Positions 25,828 to 34,089 of a stretch of 53,913 nt of DNA are shown here, in pieces. Both the position numbers and the translations under genes were made by a program. Source of the DNA: Bdellovibrionales bacterium GWB1_55_8. Lineage in GTDB: Bacteria; Bdellovibrionota; UBA1018. How positions within the stretch are numbered: position 1 is the first letter of the stretch; every line of letters starts with the position of its first letter. A model generated the notes under the pieces. It was not told where the DNA came from and made no database searches. It saw only the letters and a program-made list of their open reading frames with translations. Location: contig MEPR01000079.1 in NCBI GenBank assembly GCA_001769835.1, positions 8,762 to 62,674 of the forward strand, in the 5' to 3' direction.

Positions 25828-26505
25828 TCAGTAGCCCTTCCTTTTCAGTTCATTGACGAGGTTTTTAACGACTTCTTTCTTCTTGATGGGACTCGGTGCC
25901 CGTGTGAATTCAAAATGCGAAACCGTTTCCCAGAATTCCCGGAACACTCTTTCGTCATCCACGATGGCGTAGAGTTCGTAGACATCCTTTACCCCATGGC
26001 GTTCCAGATACCGCCGGCCTTCTTCACTGAGGGTGATCCTGTCGGTGTAAGGGCAGAAAAAAGATCCGGTCTTCAGATCCGAGACGATTTCGTGAAATGT
26101 CTTCCGATCGATCTCGATCTTTCTGCTCACCGACTTGAAGAGTTTTCGTTCCATTTTCAGTGCGGTCTTGGTCTCAGTAGAGGCGGTGAATTCAGCCATT
26201 TTCCTTGCGTAGCTGCGGTGCGAAGCCTTGTAGGCCTCCATTCCTGGCATAACAACGACACCCATGATCGTGGCTGCGACAACCATGATGGGATAGGAAA
26301 GCACGGCTCCGGCCATGGTGTCCGTGTAGCGCCGGTAGTTATGGTAGCTGTAGAGCTCCTTCAGGTCCTGGAAGTACGTGGACCGGTTCGCAACCACCTC
26401 TTCGCGATACACGCTCGAACACCCTGAGGATGCCTGGGCCGGAAGCGCGCTTGAAACAGCGAAAAAAGCGGCCAGAAACAACACGATCGGCTTTTTCATT
26501 TTCAT
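25828..26505 (-). CDS. Exported protein, paralogue of 23379-24044
   Basis: The 225-aa protein has a signal peptide (MKMKKPIVLFLAAFF, cut after AQA) and CSSVYREEVVANRS. A hydrophobic stretch (AVLSYPIMVVAATIMGVVV, about residues 67-85) is followed by a charged helix with ARKMAEFTA. The end carries KIEIDRKTFHEIV, FFCPYTDRITLSEEGRRYLE and REFWETVSHFEF. This matches the other paralogue block by block at low identity. It is first in the minus-strand cluster, and its start faces the TIGR02147 gene across a 111-base gap holding a 20-bp palindrome. Confidence 0.75.
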   Translation of the reverse strand: MKMKKPIVLFLAAFFAVSSALPAQASSGCSSVYREEVVANRSTYFQDLKELYSYHNYRRYTDTMAGAVLSYPIMVVAATIMGVVVMPGMEAYKASHRSYARKMAEFTASTETKTALKMERKLFKSVSRKIEIDRKTFHEIVSDLKTGSFFCPYTDRITLSEEGRRYLERHGVKDVYELYAIVDDERVFREFWETVSHFEFTRAPSPIKKKEVVKNLVNELKRKGY

Positions 26506-26579
26506 CTCCTTGTCAGGCGGCAGGATTAACCGACCTTAGTGCGTCGCGCCATATGTCTTTAGTAAATAGATAAGGAGAT

Positions 26580-26599
26580 TATTTACCTGCAGGTAAATA
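26580..26599. promoter_or_regulatory. Perfect 20-bp palindrome, candidate operator
   Basis: TATTTACCTG followed by its exact complement CAGGTAAATA lies 17 bases before the ATG of the TIGR02147 gene. A half-site GTAAATA occurs at 26562-26568, and ATATGTCTT is repeated at about 26551 and 26597. The arrangement in a divergent gap suggests an operator for the regulator, controlling itself and the exported-protein cluster. Confidence 0.6.
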
Positions 26600-26616
26600 T
26601 GTCTTAAGCTTCATAT

Positions 26617-27429
26617 ATGAATATCTTTTCGTATTCCGATTATCGGAAGGTCATTCGCGACAGCCTGAGCGGACGTCCGAGAAAGGGGTACGGCCAGCTG
26701 AGCCGGCTTGCGGAATCGATGGGTGTCAACGCCACTTTCATTAGTCAGGTTCTCAGTGCCGCGAAGGCCTTCAGTCCTGAGCAGGGTGTTGTGGTGGCGG
26801 AGTTTCTCGGGTTTACGGAGCTGGAAGCCGAATATTTCGTCCTGCTCGTGCAGATCGAGCGTGCAGGCAGCCTGAAGCTCAGGCGCATCCATGAAAAGCG
26901 GCAACGCGAACTTCAGAAACAATCGAAGGATCTTCTTCACCGCCTCACGCCCGACCAGGTCCTGTCCGAGGAGCAGAAGGCGATCTTTTACTCCGACTGG
27001 CACTACTCTGCGGTTCGGCAGATGACGGCGATACCCGGATTCGACACGCCTGACGCGATCGGAGAGCGGCTTTCCATTCCGATTTCACTTGTCCGCGAAA
27101 TTCTATCTTTTCTGGTGAAGTCAGGGCTCTGCATCCAGAAGTCACGGGGACGATTTTCGGTGGGACCTAGCCGGACACATCTTGAGGGAGGTTCCCCCTG
27201 GGTCAAGGTTCATCACCAGAACTGGCGGGCAAGGGCCATTGAAGACGTGAACCAGCCAGAGGACGGTATTCGGCTTCACTACTCCTCGCCGATGACCGTA
27301 TCGCGCGAGGACGCCTTGAAAATAAGGGCAATGGCCGTGCAGCTCATAGATGACGTCGGGAAATCCGTCAGGAAGACACATTCCGAGGAACTGCTTTGTC
27401 TCAATGTCGACTGGTTTCGCGTCCAGTAG
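26617..27429 (+). CDS. TIGR02147-family regulator (HTH + DUF4423)
   Basis: The 270-aa protein starts FSYSDYRKVIRDSL, the standard opening of TIGR02147 proteins. An N-terminal helix-turn-helix (GQLSRLAESMGVNATFISQV) and LGFTELEAEYFVLLVQIERA follow. The C-terminal DUF4423 winged-helix part has YSDWHYSAVRQMTAIPGF and LSIPISLVREILSFLVKSGL. The family is expanded in Fibrobacter and Bdellovibrio-like bacteria, and its members are thought to be DNA-binding regulators. Divergent placement from four exported-protein genes, with a palindrome between, suggests a local regulator. Confidence 0.85.
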   Translation: MNIFSYSDYRKVIRDSLSGRPRKGYGQLSRLAESMGVNATFISQVLSAAKAFSPEQGVVVAEFLGFTELEAEYFVLLVQIERAGSLKLRRIHEKRQRELQKQSKDLLHRLTPDQVLSEEQKAIFYSDWHYSAVRQMTAIPGFDTPDAIGERLSIPISLVREILSFLVKSGLCIQKSRGRFSVGPSRTHLEGGSPWVKVHHQNWRARAIEDVNQPEDGIRLHYSSPMTVSREDALKIRAMAVQLIDDVGKSVRKTHSEELLCLNVDWFRVQ

Positions 27430-27965
27430 CTGACGGACGGAGCAACCGCCGCCGTTCGTAAGACTCCAAATCGGGTCTGAGTTTTTGACTTGCATGGGTT
27501 AAGCTGCTAACAGCAGGCGCTGTTTTGGCGGATGGACCGAGCAGGTGCCGGTTTGTGCAGCAAGCAAATCACGCCTACCCGCGGTCAATAATTTCTCACT
27601 TAAGCCGGTATTTCCGCCTAAACCCTGCCCGGCGTCCTCTGGTTCCAGGGATCGATAATCCGGGTCCCATTGAATCGGAGTGATCATGCTTTCTGAGTTG
27701 AAGGCGAGATGGGTTCAAGTCTTCAGCGTAGGTTGTGCCCGCTCCCTGGCGAATTTCGGCTCTTGATCCTGGGTCGGAGGCGTTCCATCGATCTCTTGGC
27801 CGTCGAACAGGTGTGCTTGCCAGCCGTTTGGCAGATGCGGTTGGCTTCGTGACTCCCATGGGTTTCTCCTTAATGAATCAAACGAAGAAGCTGCAAGGCG
27901 CAAACCAGGGCAGTACTGATCGCCGCCCGTTTGAGACTGGAGCCTAATTTGCTTCTTTTTCAGGC
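27430..27965. other. 536-base stretch without a recognisable gene
   Basis: Several short frames exist on both strands. The only one with a good ribosome site is 27596-27859 on the minus strand (87 aa, AAGGAG 6 bases before ATG), but its product resembles nothing I know. A second minus frame over the same stretch is broken by a single stop near 27715. Small inverted repeats (CTGCT-3-AGCAG, AACAGC-4-GCTGTT) lie at about 27500-27520. It could be decayed coding sequence or an unrecognised RNA. Confidence 0.4.
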
Positions 27966-28931
27966 GTGTGGCCTGAGCTGAAATACGAGCAGTGGCGGGA
28001 CTCCTGCCAAACCCTGCATCGCTGGATGCAGATCATCGGCAAAGTGAAGCTGTCGAAGTCGCCGTGGCTGAACCACTCCTGGCATTCGACGTTTTTCCTC
28101 ACTCCACGAGGCCTTACCTCAGCCTTGATCCATGACGGGCCCCGTGCATTCGCGGTGGATTTCGATTTTGTGGATCATCTGCTCGTGATTCAGGACGATC
28201 GAGGCGCTGAAGTGAAGCTTCAGTTGATGCCGGAAAGCGTCGCATCCTTTTACAGGAAAGTGTTTCGTGCGTTTGACGGAATGGGCATTCAAGCACACAT
28301 TGATCCCAGGCCCAATGAGCTTCCGGATCGCGAGCGATTCTCGGAGGACGTGATTCATTGCTCTTACGATCCGGAGTTTTCATCGCGGTTTTGGCAGGCG
28401 ATGCTCAGGACGCATCAGGTGATGCAGGAGTTTCGTTCCCGGTACGTGGGGAAGGTGAGTCCGATTCATTTCTTCTGGGGCAGCATGGATCTTGCGATCA
28501 CTCGTTTTTCCGGCAGACGAGCTCCTCAGCATCCCGGAGGAGTGTTGAACCTTCCAGATCTTGTGACGCGCGAGGCGTACTCGCATGAGGTGAGCAGCTG
28601 TGGGTTCTGGCCAGGAAATGACCTCGTCCCGTATCCTGCTTTCTATAGCTACGCTTACCCTATTCCCGCCGGGTTTGAGTCAGCGCGCATCCGTCCGAAC
28701 GGCGCCATTTACCACGAGACTTTGCGCGAGTTTCTTTTGCCTTATGATCTGGTTCGCGCATCAGCCGATCCAGCGGCCACCTTGCTCGATTTCTTTCAGA
28801 GCACATATGATGCCGCCGCGAATCTGGGCGGGTGGGACCGCGTTTCGCTGGAGGAAAGCCCGTTTCTGAAGCTTCTTCAGCTCAGTCGCGCTTCTTCACG
28901 ACGCGCAGGGCAGCTGAAGAAAGCGGGCTAG
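27966..28931 (+). CDS. DUF5996 family protein
   Basis: The 321-aa cytoplasmic protein opens WPELKYEQWRDSCQTLHRWM, then QIIGKVKL, a signature of the DUF5996 family. It continues with NHSWHSTFFLTPRGLTS, VDHLLVIQDD, SPIHFFWGSMDLAITRFSGR and EVSSCGFWPGN, all in family order. The family's function is not known. The start is GTG 27966, which sits just before the first conserved Trp; no strong ribosome site is visible. The next gene follows after about 50 bases on the same strand. Confidence 0.88.
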   Translation: MWPELKYEQWRDSCQTLHRWMQIIGKVKLSKSPWLNHSWHSTFFLTPRGLTSALIHDGPRAFAVDFDFVDHLLVIQDDRGAEVKLQLMPESVASFYRKVFRAFDGMGIQAHIDPRPNELPDRERFSEDVIHCSYDPEFSSRFWQAMLRTHQVMQEFRSRYVGKVSPIHFFWGSMDLAITRFSGRRAPQHPGGVLNLPDLVTREAYSHEVSSCGFWPGNDLVPYPAFYSYAYPIPAGFESARIRPNGAIYHETLREFLLPYDLVRASADPAATLLDFFQSTYDAAANLGGWDRVSLEESPFLKLLQLSRASSRRAGQLKKAG

Positions 28932-28979
28932 TGGGGGCTGCTTGATGCGGCTGTCGCGATTTTTGCACCGCTGCTATGT

Positions 28980-30086
28980 ATGAATAATCCGCAGCGACGA
29001 ATTCGTTATGGTGTGATTGGTCTCGGCCATATAGCTCAAGCGGCTGTGCTACCTGCGTTTGAACACGCGGAAAACGCGGAGCTGGCGGCTTTATTTTCGC
29101 GGGACCGCGAAAAGCTCAAGGTGCTTGGAAATCAGTATGGAGTGCAGACTCGTGCATCCTACGATGATTTCGAAACGGTTCTTCGCCGTGAGCGCATTGA
29201 CGCGGTCTATATCGCACTTCCGAACCACCTTCATCGCGAGTACACCATTCGCGCGGCCAAGGCGGGTTGCCACGTGCTATGCGAAAAGCCCATGGCCCTG
29301 AACGAGCAGGAATGCTGGGACATGATTCATGCCGCGAACGACGCGCGGATCAAGCTGATGATCGCTTATCGGCTGCATTTCGAGGAGGCGAACCTCTCGT
29401 GTGTCGAGCTGATCGAATCGGGTGTGATCGGCGATCCCCGGTTCTTTGATTCTGTATTCGCTTTTCCGGCAAAAGAGGGAAATATCCGGACACGGAAAAA
29501 AACAGGTGGAGGGCCGCTTTACGATATCGGGATCTATTGCATCAATGCGGTGAGATACCTGTTTCGGAGCGAGCCTGTCGAAGTCGTCGCGATTGGCAGT
29601 GCAAAGCGCGTTGGCGAGGTTGAAGAGACGGTCAGCGCGATTATGCGTTTTCCAGAGGAGCGCATCGCTTCGTTCACCTGCAGTTTTGGCACAGCTCATG
29701 TCGCGAAGTACTCCGTGTCCGGAACGAAAGGCGAGATTTTGCTGGAGAACGCCTACCAATATACTGGGGATATGATCCAGAAGGTGATCGTCAACGAGGA
29801 AACCAGTCAGACAAAATTTGCGCAGCGTGATCAGTTCGCTCCTGAATTGATCTACTTCTCCAATTGCATCCTGAATGATGTGGAGCCTGAGCCTTCCGGA
29901 TATGAGGGCCTCGCGGACATACGAGTCATCGAGGCCATCCAGAAGGCCGAAAGAACCGCACGCGCGGTCGTGGTGGAGCCGCTCTCGCGCGCGATCAGGC
30001 CAGATCTCGATCAGGCCATTGATCGGGAAGCGGTGGAGGAGCCCAAGCCTGTTCACGCCGAGAGCCCGAAAAAAGAGGCTGCCTAA
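28980..30086 (+). CDS. Gfo/Idh/MocA-family NAD(P)-dependent oxidoreductase
   Basis: The 368-aa protein has an N-terminal Rossmann fold (RYGVIGLGHIAQAAVLP, about residues 9-25) and the conserved CEKPMALN motif with the Lys-Pro that orients the cofactor. The C-terminal alpha/beta domain has GGGPLYDIGIYCINAVRYLF, where the D..IY.I pattern supplies the usual catalytic residues. It is closest in style to glucose-fructose oxidoreductase-like members that act on sugars or inositol; the substrate cannot be read. There is no Tat signal. The tail beyond about residue 340 is charged and probably disordered. Confidence 0.9.
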   Translation: MNNPQRRIRYGVIGLGHIAQAAVLPAFEHAENAELAALFSRDREKLKVLGNQYGVQTRASYDDFETVLRRERIDAVYIALPNHLHREYTIRAAKAGCHVLCEKPMALNEQECWDMIHAANDARIKLMIAYRLHFEEANLSCVELIESGVIGDPRFFDSVFAFPAKEGNIRTRKKTGGGPLYDIGIYCINAVRYLFRSEPVEVVAIGSAKRVGEVEETVSAIMRFPEERIASFTCSFGTAHVAKYSVSGTKGEILLENAYQYTGDMIQKVIVNEETSQTKFAQRDQFAPELIYFSNCILNDVEPEPSGYEGLADIRVIEAIQKAERTARAVVVEPLSRAIRPDLDQAIDREAVEEPKPVHAESPKKEAA

Positions 30087-30249
30087 AAAGAATTGATCAC
30101 GAGAAGTCCTTCGCTCAGGCGGAGGCACTCGTTGAAATAGCTATAACGCAGAGCATTAAAAACCAGTAATGTTGGAAGCCCCATTTTTTATGTGCTAGAT
30201 AGCACCGAAATTATTCCCCGCGCTCTAAGCGGAAGAAGGGCTTACACGT

Positions 30250-32448
30250 ATGTACAGGAAATCTGTTGCCTATCTATTGCTCGCCACGTTTACCAGCAGC
30301 CTCACGCTCCCAACGGCATTTGGAAACGATCTTCCTTCTGAAATCGAGACCGCACGCACTGAAGGCCAGGCTGACGGGGCTGCTGATGGAGCTCGCGAAG
30401 CTGATGCTCGCGGAAACGCAGAAGGTATGGCTGCAGGTCGCGATGCTGGCTACAAGGACGCCTTTGCCCGTTGCGAGCGCCAGGAGCAGAAGCGCGCCCG
30501 CGATAATGGTTTCGCGGATGGTTTTCTTCGCGGTGAAGCCGAGGGGGTGGAACTGGGGCGTGCCGAAGGTACCGCGGAGGGCGATCGCAAAGGATTTGAA
30601 GAAGGTCGTGCTGACGGCATGCGCCGGGCGGACACTGATGCAAAACGCGAAGCACCGCCAAAGGGTTCAGCCGCAGGCATTCAGGAGGCAAATGGTTCCG
30701 ACACGGCGGAACGCGCCGCCCGCGATGGCGTGGTAGCCGGCGATCGTGACGCTCTGAAAAAAGCCGAAGCCGAGGATTATCCTTTTGGTCGACGTCAGTA
30801 CAGGGATGAGAGATTTGCAGAAGCGATCGAACACACGGACCTGCTTGAAAATCTTCTCTCATCGACACAAAAGCAGGGCGTTTCATCACGATCCTTCGTC
30901 AGAGTTTCCGGAGTCAGTGCACCGGCTCCTGATAACCGGTTCTTCAATCCTCGTCGGCAGTATCCGTCACAGCAGGAGAATCTCGCTTATTCGGAGGCCT
31001 ACGCGTTGGCTTACAACGCGGAATTCCGTTCGAGTTACGAGGCGATCTTCCAGCCCGTGTTTGATCAGGCCCGTCGTACAGGCGAGGAAGCCGGCTGCGA
31101 GGCCGCGCGCCAGGCCGATTACCGCAGTTTTTACCAAACTGGCTGGAATGACGGGAAACCCAAGGGGTACGCCAAGTCGTACCGAGCCGAACGTGACAAA
31201 TCCGCTCGCGCCGCCTATCAGAGCCGGTTCCAGGAGGCGTCCAATACGGCCTATCAGCAGACTTACAACACCGCCTACGAGCGTTATTTCGAGCAGGCCC
31301 GTTCTGAAGCATTTGCCAAACGTGTCGGTGAAATCTATCAGGCTGCGTTCATCGATGCTCATGACCGGCGCTTTGCTGAAACTTATCCCGGGCACGCTCA
31401 GTCGGAGAAGGAGCGAGGACGAAAAGAGGAACATGAAGATTTCGTCCTGCGTCCGGTACGCTTGATTGAAGGTTCCGTTGTCGAATCCGTCGCGGATGGA
31501 GTCTATGAGCCGGGCGAGGCACTTGCGGTGAGTCTGGTTCTGAGGAACTTCGCGGACCACGAGCTGAAAGGTGAGGATATCAAGATCCAGGTGGAATCAC
31601 TCAGTCCGACGCTGCTGACGTTGCCTAGCGGGGAAACGACGCTTTCCAGAGATCTTCAGCGAAAGAGTATCGTGAAGGTGAAACGCGGGTTTCAATTTTA
31701 TCTGAACGAGTCCGCCCTGGGCCGTACGGCCGCGCTCCGTTTGACCGCGTTCTACAAGGGGCGTGTGATTGGTGAAGTTTCGCTGCAGCCGCGCGGGCAG
31801 TATTCAATGGAAATTCAAATCGTCGAAACGCCGGTGCTGAAAGAAGGCCTTGAAGCCGCACTTCGGGTGAAGGTGAAAAATCGCTCACAGCTCCCGAGCG
31901 AAGACGGCATGCGCGTGTCGTTCCGCACAAAATCCCGGCAAGTTGAGGTGAAGAACTCCGACGTTGCTTTGCCATCATTTCGTCCCGGAGAGGAGCGCAT
32001 GGTCGAATTCCCCATGATCGCACGTACCGAAGGACGGGTGAATCTGGCGTACGCGGTGGAAGCCACCGTGGGTTCCGGAAGACGCGTGGGAATCCTGGAT
32101 CAGACCGGTTCGCTGCCTGTCAGAAACGATTACACGATCGAGCCGATTACGAATCTAACCGAGCTGAAAAGCGCGGGAATCGTTCGCCTCGGGTATCTGG
32201 TGACAAACGTCGCTTCGCGAGCAATCACCAAGACCCTTGAACTTTCGATCAGAATCGAGTCCAAATCGGCGGAAGACGTATTTGCGATTACGGGGCCTAA
32301 TCCGCAGTTCCTGAGGCCATTGGTGTATGGTCAGCAGTCGCGCTTTGTCGCTCCTGTAGTGGTGAAAAGCAGCAATTCGGGTGGCGCGGTCTTCCTGGAG
32401 CTCCGGGAAGCCGGTCGAACCGTGATCATTCGGAAATTTGAGTTCTGA
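30250..32448 (+). CDS. Large exported repeat protein with Ig-like/CARDB-like C-terminus
   Basis: The 732-aa protein has a signal peptide (cut near AFGN, about residue 25). Residues 33-135 are an Ala/Glu/Gly/Asp region with Gly every fourth residue (EGQADGAADGAREAD, AEGTAEGDRKGFEEGRADG). Residues about 245-390 are a Tyr/Phe-rich helix with aromatic residues every fourth position (YSEAYALAYNAEFRSSYEAIF, QTYNTAYERYFEQA). The rest contains two or three beta domains resembling CARDB (YEPGEALAVSLVLRNFADHE, LEAALRVKVKNRSQLP). I know no named family. It heads a three-gene exported cassette (12- and 3-base gaps) and may be an extended envelope or surface protein. Confidence 0.8.
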   Translation: MYRKSVAYLLLATFTSSLTLPTAFGNDLPSEIETARTEGQADGAADGAREADARGNAEGMAAGRDAGYKDAFARCERQEQKRARDNGFADGFLRGEAEGVELGRAEGTAEGDRKGFEEGRADGMRRADTDAKREAPPKGSAAGIQEANGSDTAERAARDGVVAGDRDALKKAEAEDYPFGRRQYRDERFAEAIEHTDLLENLLSSTQKQGVSSRSFVRVSGVSAPAPDNRFFNPRRQYPSQQENLAYSEAYALAYNAEFRSSYEAIFQPVFDQARRTGEEAGCEAARQADYRSFYQTGWNDGKPKGYAKSYRAERDKSARAAYQSRFQEASNTAYQQTYNTAYERYFEQARSEAFAKRVGEIYQAAFIDAHDRRFAETYPGHAQSEKERGRKEEHEDFVLRPVRLIEGSVVESVADGVYEPGEALAVSLVLRNFADHELKGEDIKIQVESLSPTLLTLPSGETTLSRDLQRKSIVKVKRGFQFYLNESALGRTAALRLTAFYKGRVIGEVSLQPRGQYSMEIQIVETPVLKEGLEAALRVKVKNRSQLPSEDGMRVSFRTKSRQVEVKNSDVALPSFRPGEERMVEFPMIARTEGRVNLAYAVEATVGSGRRVGILDQTGSLPVRNDYTIEPITNLTELKSAGIVRLGYLVTNVASRAITKTLELSIRIESKSAEDVFAITGPNPQFLRPLVYGQQSRFVAPVVVKSSNSGGAVFLELREAGRTVIIRKFEF

Positions 32449-32460
32449 TTCGGAGGAATT

Positions 32461-32973
32461 ATGAGAATCCAATCTTTTGCAAAACTAACTCTTTCAGTCC
32501 TGGTCCTCGCGTTTGCCTCGGCATGTGTTCAGATCCCTGAGTCCTACGTTGGTAGTTACCTGGATCCTGTTTCAGGCGCCAAACTTTCACTTCTTTCGAA
32601 TCAGGCGGAACTTCTGGAGCCAAGCGGGCGAAAACTGAAGGGCAAGGTGAAGGCGCTTTCCTTTGAACGCCTTCTTGGCGGCAAAAGCGGTATTCAGATC
32701 AACAATAACTCCAAGGACCCCAAGAAGGTCGAGCTGTTCTGGGTGTTCCCGCGCGTCGAAACGCGCAAGGAAGCGGCGGGTATGGTCTGGCTGGAAGCCG
32801 AGGTGATTTACGCCTTGCTGGATAATCCTGAGTCAAAGAAGGCCAGTCGACTTGAAGTTTTCCAGTGCAGGAACGGAACGGTCCTGCTTGACGTGAAGAA
32901 TAGTGATTGGCAGATCGGATGTCCGGAAACGGCGTCCTATTACGATTTCCATCGAATCAAGGAAGAGGGTTGA
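32461..32973 (+). CDS. Small lipoprotein of the three-gene cassette
   Basis: The 170-aa protein has a lipoprotein signal ending LAFASAC (Cys22). A short beta-rich domain follows (YVGSYLDPVSGAKLSLLS, LLEPSGRKLKGKVKALSFER) with two later Cys (FQCRNGTVLL, WQIGCPET). It has no recognisable family. CGGAGGAATT precedes the ATG as a strong ribosome site. Its place between the large repeat protein and the SGS-repeat protein suggests the three work together at the outer membrane. Confidence 0.75.
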   Translation: MRIQSFAKLTLSVLVLAFASACVQIPESYVGSYLDPVSGAKLSLLSNQAELLEPSGRKLKGKVKALSFERLLGGKSGIQINNNSKDPKKVELFWVFPRVETRKEAAGMVWLEAEVIYALLDNPESKKASRLEVFQCRNGTVLLDVKNSDWQIGCPETASYYDFHRIKEEG

Positions 32974-32976
32974 TCC

Positions 32977-34074
32977 ATGAAATTCAGCGCAGTTTTGTTG
33001 TTAGGAACGCTCGTTTCTTTTTCAGCGCAGGCCGGTCTTCCGGATTGCCAGCCAGCGCAGGGCTACGCGATTGATGGTTTTTCGCGGAACGAAGCCCTGA
33101 TGCTCGAATGGAATCAGCGATTTGCGCAGGCTCCCTCCGGCTCTTTTGATGAAAAATATGCGGACCGTGAACGCCGGACGGCGGGCGCTGCGGCGCTGAA
33201 TGCGCTTGCAACCGCTTCCGCCTTGGCCGGCGAGCATACGCAGGACGAACTTCATGCCTTCGCTCAGCTGATGAACCGTAAATACGGCGGGGCTTCGAGC
33301 GGAAGCTACACCGAGAGCGTCTATCTCACGGCGGCGCGTCTGGCGTGGGATGCCTTCGCACTTCGCGGGAATTCGAACTTCACCTGTATTACCGAGTGGC
33401 GTGACATGTGGTCGCTGGCTCGGACCTATGCATCTTTCTACGCTTCAGCCTCTTCGGGCTCGAAGGCCGAAAGCGCCTATCTACAGCTGGCTCGGACCGG
33501 GTATTCAGAGACCAATAGGCGCTTTGAACACTGGATCAAGTATTCGCGCGAGTCGTATGCGGAACTTGAAGGCCTCGCCGATGAACTCTGGACCCTTTAT
33601 GGCCGTGCCTCGAGTGGTTCTCTGGAGGAGGCCTTTGCGAAGAACGCAGGAACGCTGACCTACCGTTACGCCCTTGAGCGATTGAACAGCTCTCTCGGTT
33701 ATTATTCAACCGGCGAACTTCTGGATCTGCAGAAGGTTTACGATGCCTGCTATTCGCGCGCGACTTCGGGGAGCGTGAAAGAAAGCTACTGCCGCCAGGC
33801 GCGTGATCTGGTTCGACAGGAAATCATGCGTCGTCCCCCTGGTGGCGAAGCCCCGAGGCCCCAGCCCGATCCACAACCAGTTCCTCCGCCTCCGGCTCCT
33901 CGTCCCGAGCCTATTCCGGGTGACTACGTTGAATGCGAACTCCGGACGGTGTTGGGTTCCTACCGTGGCATCGGAACGGATAGGAATTCCGCGTCTGATT
34001 CCGCTCTGCGCGTTTGTCTAGGCAGCGAGAGTGAATACAGCTGCTCGACAGGCGCGTTGAACTGCAGCCGCTGA
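32977..34074 (+). CDS. Exported SGS-repeat protein
   Basis: The 365-aa protein has a signal peptide (MKFSAVLLLGTLVSFSAQA). A recurring helix-loop unit carries the loop motif A-S/T-SGS-x-x-E: APSGSFDEKY, ASSGSYTESVY, ASSGSKAESAY, ASSGSLEEAF and ATSGSVKESY, each followed by an AR-rich helix. This suggests a short alpha-solenoid of about five units up to residue 290. A Pro-rich linker (PQPDPQPVPPPPAPRPEP) leads to a C-terminal Cys-containing domain (YVECELRTVLGSYRG, CSTGALNC). I do not know the family. It is the third gene of the exported cassette. Confidence 0.75.
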   Translation: MKFSAVLLLGTLVSFSAQAGLPDCQPAQGYAIDGFSRNEALMLEWNQRFAQAPSGSFDEKYADRERRTAGAAALNALATASALAGEHTQDELHAFAQLMNRKYGGASSGSYTESVYLTAARLAWDAFALRGNSNFTCITEWRDMWSLARTYASFYASASSGSKAESAYLQLARTGYSETNRRFEHWIKYSRESYAELEGLADELWTLYGRASSGSLEEAFAKNAGTLTYRYALERLNSSLGYYSTGELLDLQKVYDACYSRATSGSVKESYCRQARDLVRQEIMRRPPGGEAPRPQPDPQPVPPPPAPRPEPIPGDYVECELRTVLGSYRGIGTDRNSASDSALRVCLGSESEYSCSTGALNCSR

Positions 34075-34089
34075 TGCTAAGACAGCAGT

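Noticed and set aside
27735-27947. 70-aa plus-strand frame before the DUF5996 gene
   Set aside because: No ribosome site, no family resemblance and heavy overlap with equally plausible minus-strand frames.
30087-30249. Sigma-54 promoter before the 732-aa gene
   Set aside because: A GG is present but no GC lies 10 bases later; the match is only superficial.
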